A stretch of 64,000 nucleotides of DNA from Chloroflexia bacterium SDU3-3. Its GTDB lineage: Bacteria > Chloroflexota > Chloroflexia > Chloroflexales > Roseiflexaceae. The DNA lies in contig WBOU01000004.1 in NCBI GenBank assembly GCA_009268125.1, forward strand, positions 426,262-490,261. Reading direction: 5' to 3'. Made by a program: the position numbers and the translations under genes. This document shows, piece after piece, positions 60,474 through 64,000 of the stretch (its first letter is position 1; the number at the start of each line of letters is the position of its first letter). The notes under the pieces were generated by a model. It made no database searches. It saw only the letters and a list, made by a program, of their open reading frames with translations, and was not told where the DNA came from.

Positions 60474-60487
60474 TGGACATATGTCCA
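60474..60487. promoter_or_regulatory. TetR operator 2
   Basis: TGGACATATGTCCA, a perfect 14-bp palindrome sharing the GGACA/TGTCC arms of operator 1. Its centre is 29 bases from that of operator 1. Confidence 0.78.
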
Positions 60488-60538
60488 TTTCACTATCTTA
60501 CCCGCAAATTGTACTATGTCAACGGGAGCATTCCTCGC

Positions 60539-62146
60539 ATGAATCAACCTGAGCTAAGCATGCGTGCCAAAATTCTTGGCATGGCAGGGCTGGCGCTGGT
60601 GCTCTTTCTGGTCTCGCTCGACCAGACTGTGGTGGGCACTGCCATGCCGCGCATCATCGCCGATCTGAACGGCTTCGAGCTTTACGCATGGGTCACCACG
60701 GCCTACCTGCTCACCGAGACAGCGGTCATCCCGATCGTGGGTAAGCTGGGCGACATCTACGGGCGCAAGTGGATCACGATCGCGGGTGTGGCCGGGTTCC
60801 TGATCTCCAGCGCGCTGTGCGGCATGGCCAGCTCGATGGAGTGGCTGGTGGTCTGCCGTGGCATCCAGGGCATCAGCGGCGGCGCGATCTTCGGCACGGT
60901 GTTCACGCTCACCGCCGACATCTTCCCGAACCTAAAGGACCGGGCACGCTACCAGGGCATCCTATTCGCGGTCTTCTCGCTCTCCAGCGTGGTGGGGCCG
61001 GTGGTTGGCGGCTGGCTGACCGACGCGCTGAACTGGCGCTGGGTGTTCTACATCAACCTGCCGCTGGGCATCCTGGCCATGTTCGTGCTGCCGATCGTGC
61101 TGCCGCAAAGCCATCGCCAGCCCAACGCCAAGATCGACTACTGGGGCGCGCTGACAATCACCGTGGCGGTGGTGGCGCTGCTGACCGCGCTGGAGACGGC
61201 GGGCGCAGGCGAGAGCTGGGGATCGCCACTGGTGCTGGGCGGCCTGATCGTGGCTCTGGCGGCCTTCGCGATCTTTGTGCCGATCGAGCGCCGCGCCGCC
61301 GAGCCGATCATTCCCTTCGACCTGTTCCGCAACCGCACCATCACCTCATCGACGATCGTACAGTTTATGATGGGCATCGTGATGTTCGGGGTGGCGCTCT
61401 ATGCGCCGCTGTTTGTGCAGGGCATCATGGGGCTGTCGGCAAGCGCCTCCGGCATGGTGATGATGCCCATGGCGATCACAATGCCGATCAGCGGTATCAT
61501 CACCGGCCAGCTGGTGGCCCGCATCGGGCGGGTCAAGCCACTGCTGCTGGTGGGCGTGGCGCTGATGACCGTAGCACTGGTGCTGATGACCACACTGACC
61601 ATCGCGAGCAGCCCGATCACGATCAGCATCTACATGTTTGTGCTGTCGCTGGGCATGGGCATGATCATGCCGCTCACCACGCTCTCGGTGCAGGCCAGCG
61701 TATCGCCGCAGAGCATGGGCGTGGCGACCTCGGCTACGCAGTTCATCCGCTCGATCGGGGCGACCGTGGGCACGGCGCTGATCGGCACGCTGGTGACCAA
61801 CGGCTACCGCGCCAACTTGGCCAGCCACGCGGCCCAGGGCACGCCCAGCGAGGCGCTGACCGCGCTGCACGCGCCCAACGCCCTGATCAACCAGCAGAAG
61901 CTGCAGGAGCTGACCCAGATCATGTCAGGCCTGCCCAACGGCGCGCAGCTCACCCAGGCGCTGCTGGGAACAGCCCGCCAGGTGTTGGCCGACGCCATCC
62001 GCTCGGGCTTCCTGCTGGCGCTCGGCGCGGGGCTGCTGGCCGTACTGGGCGCGCTGCTGATGACTAACCTGCACCTCGACGATGCCCACCGCAGCCCCGG
62101 CCCCGGCGCAGAGCACGCCCCGACCCCGCTGGCCGCAGCCGACTAG
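60539..62146 (+). CDS. MFS drug exporter, DHA2 (14-TM) family
   Basis: Encodes 535 residues from MNQPELSMRAK, with GGGAG ten bases upstream. The DHA2 signature is in TM1 (LVSLDQTVVGTAMPRIIADL), the MFS motif A loop in GKLGDIYGRKW and motif C near VFSLSSVVGPVVGGWLTD. About 14 hydrophobic segments. These proton-driven exporters (EmrB/QacA type) remove hydrophobic drugs. Control by the divergent TetR protein is strongly suggested by the two operators. A terminator follows. Confidence 0.95.
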   Translation: MNQPELSMRAKILGMAGLALVLFLVSLDQTVVGTAMPRIIADLNGFELYAWVTTAYLLTETAVIPIVGKLGDIYGRKWITIAGVAGFLISSALCGMASSMEWLVVCRGIQGISGGAIFGTVFTLTADIFPNLKDRARYQGILFAVFSLSSVVGPVVGGWLTDALNWRWVFYINLPLGILAMFVLPIVLPQSHRQPNAKIDYWGALTITVAVVALLTALETAGAGESWGSPLVLGGLIVALAAFAIFVPIERRAAEPIIPFDLFRNRTITSSTIVQFMMGIVMFGVALYAPLFVQGIMGLSASASGMVMMPMAITMPISGIITGQLVARIGRVKPLLLVGVALMTVALVLMTTLTIASSPITISIYMFVLSLGMGMIMPLTTLSVQASVSPQSMGVATSATQFIRSIGATVGTALIGTLVTNGYRANLASHAAQGTPSEALTALHAPNALINQQKLQELTQIMSGLPNGAQLTQALLGTARQVLADAIRSGFLLALGAGLLAVLGALLMTNLHLDDAHRSPGPGAEHAPTPLAAAD

Positions 62147-62172
62147 GCACACCGCACCAAGAAGAAAATAAC

Positions 62173-62211
62173 AAAAGGGCAGCTGGGATCGATGTCCCAG
62201 CTGCCCTTTTT
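62173..62211 (+). terminator. Terminator of the MFS gene
   Basis: GGGCAGCTGGGA and its complement form a perfect 12-bp stem around a 6-base loop, followed by TTTTT. Nothing else is seen between 62212 and 62430 apart from non-coding frames. Confidence 0.88.
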
Positions 62212-62435
62212 GTGCGTCCAGAGCCTCGCTCAGCGCCATCTACGCCTCCGCCCAATACAGCGCTGTTCGCACGATAAACCGGTGTGTAAGCGCTGGCGCA
62301 GAACGGCGCTCTAGAAGCCCTCAGCTCCTTAACCACGAACTACGTGAAGAGCCGATCGAGTGATTCGAGTCAACCTGGCCTGAGCGTGGCACTGAAGACA
62401 AAGGCCTACACCAGAGCCATAGAGAGCTGCCCATT

Positions 62436-62480
62436 GCCAGCAAAAAGCCAGCCGCACCCTTTTGGATACGGCTGGCTTTT
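62436..62480 (-). terminator. Terminator after tRNA-Ser
   Basis: On the minus strand, AGCCAGCCG and CGGCTGGCT close a loop of about 14 bases, followed by TTTTTGC (62441-62446 region). It begins within a few bases of the tRNA 3' end. Confidence 0.75.
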
Positions 62481-62482
62481 GC

Positions 62483-62570
62483 TGGCGGGGAGGGTGGGAT
62501 TCGAACCCACGTTGGTGTTACCCAAACTCGTTTTCGAGACGAGCACGTTCAACCACTCTGTCACCTCCCC
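62483..62570 (-). tRNA. tRNA-Ser (CGA)
   Basis: Minus-strand cloverleaf: acceptor GGGGAGG/CCTCCCC, anticodon stem CTCGT/ACGAG with loop CTCGAAA (anticodon CGA, reads UCG), a long variable arm as expected for Ser, and T arm GTGGG-TTCGAAT-CCCAC. G73 and an encoded CCA are present (62483-62486). Confidence 0.95.
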
Positions 62571-62629
62571 GTATTCAATTGTCAAAGTTCGGCGGCTGCA
62601 ACCTTTGCAGGCGCAACCGCCGACTTGTT

Positions 62630-62706
62630 TGGTGACCTCGGCGCGACTCGAACGCGCGACCTTTTCCTCCGCAGGGAAACGCTCTAATCCACTGAGCTAC
62701 GAGGCC
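62630..62706 (-). tRNA. tRNA-Arg (GCG)
   Basis: Minus-strand cloverleaf: acceptor GGCCTCG/CGAGGTC, D arm GCTC/GAGC, anticodon stem TTTCC/GGAAA with loop CTGCGGA, T arm GCGCG-TTCGAGT-CGCGC, A73 and encoded CCA. The anticodon is GCG, reading CGC by normal pairing, in place of the ACG (inosine) tRNA usual in bacteria. It lies 59 bases upstream of tRNA-Ser, probably in one transcript. Confidence 0.93.
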
Positions 62707-62753
62707 ATATTTTCTATCGCCGTTTGTTTACCAGAACTCTCTCGACGTGCGTT

Positions 62754-62782
62754 ATAATACCATACTCTCTAAAAAAAAGCAA
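62754..62782 (-). promoter_or_regulatory. Promoter of the tRNA-Arg-tRNA-Ser unit
   Basis: On the minus strand: TTGCTT (62777-62782), a 17-base spacer and TATTAT (62754-62759), 47 bases before the tRNA-Arg 5' end. Confidence 0.55.
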
Positions 62783-62824
62783 ATCGACCATTTTCAGCAT
62801 CAGGAAGGGTTATATGGCATCTGC

Positions 62825-62937
62825 TACGTTTCCTCTTTCCACCAATATTAGGCGCATCTGCAGCAGTTTAGCATTACGTTTCCTCTTTCCACCAATATTA
62901 GGCGCATCTGCAGCAGTTTAGCATGCAGATGCGCCTC
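62825..62937. repeat. Perfect 50-bp tandem duplication plus hairpin
   Basis: Copies at 62825-62874 and 62875-62924 are identical. The 3' part of each contains AGGCGCATCTGC. Only the second copy is followed by the complement GCAGATGCGCCT (62926-62937), giving a 12-bp-stem hairpin just beyond the CsbD stop. The first copy is therefore an orphan arm. Confidence 0.88.
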
Positions 62938-62945
62938 TGGAAGCT

Positions 62946-63242
62946 CTACTGATTCAGCTTCTGGCGGGCCTTGCCCTTCAGGCGCTCGGCTTCGCCCTCG
63001 GCCTCCAGCTGGGGATCATCGACCAAATCACCGACGGCGCTCTTAACCCCACCAGTAACCTGCTCGCCAACCCCACGGGCGTGATCGATAGCCTTGGCGG
63101 CCTCGTGGCGCGCCTTGCCCTCGGTCTCCTCAGCGCGGCCCTCGGCCTCCAGCTCGGCATCGTTGGTGACATGCCCAATGCCCTGCTTCAGCTTGCCCTT
63201 CAGCTCCTCGGCCTTGCCTTTGATCTTCTCTTCATTCGACAT
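62946..63242 (-). CDS. CsbD family stress protein (tandem)
   Basis: Encodes 98 residues from MSNEEKIKGKAEELKGKLKQ; the longer open frame upstream runs into the tRNA-fMet region and is rejected. AAAGG is upstream. The protein is built of CsbD repeats: KIKGKAEELKGKLKQ, AEGRAEETEGKARHEAAK and AEGEAERLKGKARQKLNQ. CsbD proteins are small, highly charged, general-stress proteins of unknown mechanism. The gene is isolated between tRNA genes. Confidence 0.9.
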   Translation of the reverse strand: MSNEEKIKGKAEELKGKLKQGIGHVTNDAELEAEGRAEETEGKARHEAAKAIDHARGVGEQVTGGVKSAVGDLVDDPQLEAEGEAERLKGKARQKLNQ

Positions 63243-63411
63243 GATTGTAGCCTTTCTGCTTCTTCGCATTCTTGTGGATCTATAGGCAGAAAGCGTGCCA
63301 GGACTCAGCAGCTCCCTCCAGAGGAATCTGAAGGAAGATTGGCATAGAGCAATATGCGGCCTCATCAAGCACAGAAGGGGATCGAGATTGGCAGCCATAG
63401 CCTCACAGCGC

Positions 63412-63450
63412 ACAAAAAAACCACCACCTGAACCTTCGTCCAGGTGGTGG
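63412..63450 (-). terminator. Terminator of the rRNA operon
   Basis: On the minus strand, CCACCACCTG and CAGGTGGTGG form a 10-bp stem around a 10-base loop, followed by TTTTTTT (63414-63420). It lies just after tRNA-fMet. Confidence 0.88.
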
Positions 63451-63454
63451 GGGT

Positions 63455-63529
63455 TGGTAGCGGCGGGTGGATTCGAACCACCGACCTTCGGGTTATGAGC
63501 CCGACGAGCTGCCACTGCTCCACGCCGCG
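63455..63529 (-). tRNA. Initiator tRNA-fMet (CAT)
   Basis: Minus-strand cloverleaf with anticodon loop CTCATAA and the three G-C pairs GGG/CCC next to it that mark initiators. The end of the acceptor stem is unpaired (C1 opposite U72), another initiator feature. CCA is encoded. It lies downstream of 5S rRNA and upstream of the operon terminator. Confidence 0.95.
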
Positions 63530-63593
63530 TCAGCTGCCAGCACCCGTGATGCCCTCCTCGGGCGCCACGGGTGGCCAGCAGGCTTGGTTGTTT

Positions 63594-63713
63594 GGTGGGC
63601 GCGCGGACCTTGTCTCCCAGCTCCAGGGGAGCCAGTACCTTCAGCGCTGCGGTGTTTCACGACCCGGTTCGAGATGGGACGGGGTGGGGCCACCGCGCTC
63701 AACGCACGCCACT
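63594..63713 (-). rRNA. rrf: 5S ribosomal RNA
   Basis: Minus strand. The conserved core CCCCGTCCCATCTCGAACC, then GTGAAACACCGCAGCGC, is clear. The GTGGCGTGCG start and CGCGCGCCCAC end pair as helix I. About 120 bases; exact ends are uncertain by a few bases. Between it and tRNA-fMet, a CACCCGTG/CACGGGTG hairpin is a likely processing site. Confidence 0.93.
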
Positions 63714-63829
63714 GGCTCAGGGGTGCAGCCCCTCGCCAACCAACTGCTGCAAGTCTGTTCTCGGTCCTCGTCCCTTCCCCCATCGGCCACCGCCACCGCA
63801 GGCGCGTCGCGCCCACGCTCGTGGCAGGC

Positions 63830-64000
63830 CAGGGAAGCCCTCGTCCATGCGCACTGGCTCCCTCCATCGGTCACCCGACCTCCAGGGCCAGCCGCTCATC
63901 CCAGTCGTCTCCTGGGGGACTTACCTGTCCGAGACAGCGAGGTTAGCTTCTTCGGGCGTGGTTCCCACTTAGATGCTGTCAGCGGTTCTCACTTCCGGCC
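63830..64000 (-). rRNA. rrl: 23S ribosomal RNA, 3' end (partial)
   Basis: Minus strand. ACCGCTGACAGCATCTAAG followed by GGGAACC is the conserved stretch about 120 bases from the 23S 3' end. CCAGGAGACGACTGGGAT and GATGGAGGGAGCCAGTGC follow in the expected order. The 3' end near 63830 is estimated; the rest of the gene lies outside the window. Confidence 0.9.

Overview
The window is high-GC DNA with dense, mostly short operons on both strands. I infer a member of Chloroflexota, class Chloroflexia (relatives of Herpetosiphon, Kouleothrix or Roseiflexus). The grounds are an rny-spoVS neighbourhood, DUF6483 and DUF4013 membrane families, a FadN-type beta-oxidation protein, cell-wall genes of LCP/MurJ/LysM type, T-box control of a tRNA synthetase, and intergenic CGAAGG/CCAAGG octamer repeats. 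This placement is inference; no taxonomic marker longer than a 23S fragment is present.

Layout. 1-5.4 kb: end of a transglutaminase-like gene coupled to argJ, then argH, a small membrane protein and a secreted esterase-like protein. 5.8-9 kb: oligopeptidase B and an alpha/beta hydrolase, both on the minus strand. 9.2-13.4 kb: a 23-unit 21-bp array, then fadN-fadA (minus). 13.4-18.7 kb: a possible structured RNA, a HAMP-STAS protein, a hydrolase, a membrane/HNH fusion, a DUF6483 gene and a GNAT. 18.7-23.3 kb: a minus-strand group of SDR epimerase, methyltransferase, FAD oxidoreductase and flippase-like protein. 23.9-28.3 kb: UbiB-like kinase, then rny and spoVS. 28.6-35 kb: an exonuclease/phosphatase-family protein, a second 21-bp array, an archaeal-type ValRS preceded by a valine-rich leader ORF, and a methyltransferase-cupin-YwiC operon. 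35-42.3 kb (minus, then plus): murJ, an LCP protein, the canonical valS, then a metallo-hydrolase. 42.5-49.9 kb: a GT39-like membrane glycosyltransferase, then a minus group cvpA-mutS2-LysM-NodB deacetylase. 50.9-57.4 kb: T-box leader, anchored protein, thrS lacking the TGS domain, a YtxH-like protein, three DUF4013 proteins and a CDP-alcohol phosphatidyltransferase. 57.6-62.2 kb: isoaspartyl peptidase, cyclophilin, cytochrome c, and a divergent TetR/MFS pair with two visible operators. 62.4-64 kb: tRNA-Ser, tRNA-Arg, a CsbD gene, and the end of an rRNA operon (23S-5S-tRNA-fMet, minus strand).

The most interesting item is at 30049-30256. A consensus promoter and a near-perfect Shine-Dalgarno drive a 26-codon ORF carrying four GTA valine codons within its first nine codons, just upstream of a second valyl-tRNA synthetase. 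This looks like ribosome-mediated attenuation sensing charged tRNA-Val. It is inferred from sequence only. The thrS operon in the same window uses the alternative RNA strategy, a T-box. Other notable material: a three-copy hairpin element with fixed architecture but unrelated stems (1.75, 3.5 and 5.55 kb), two 21-bp tandem arrays, a duplicated composite intergenic module (23.5 and 41.3 kb), a tRNA-Arg with a GCG anticodon, and a YdjM-like membrane protein fused to an HNH-like zinc module.
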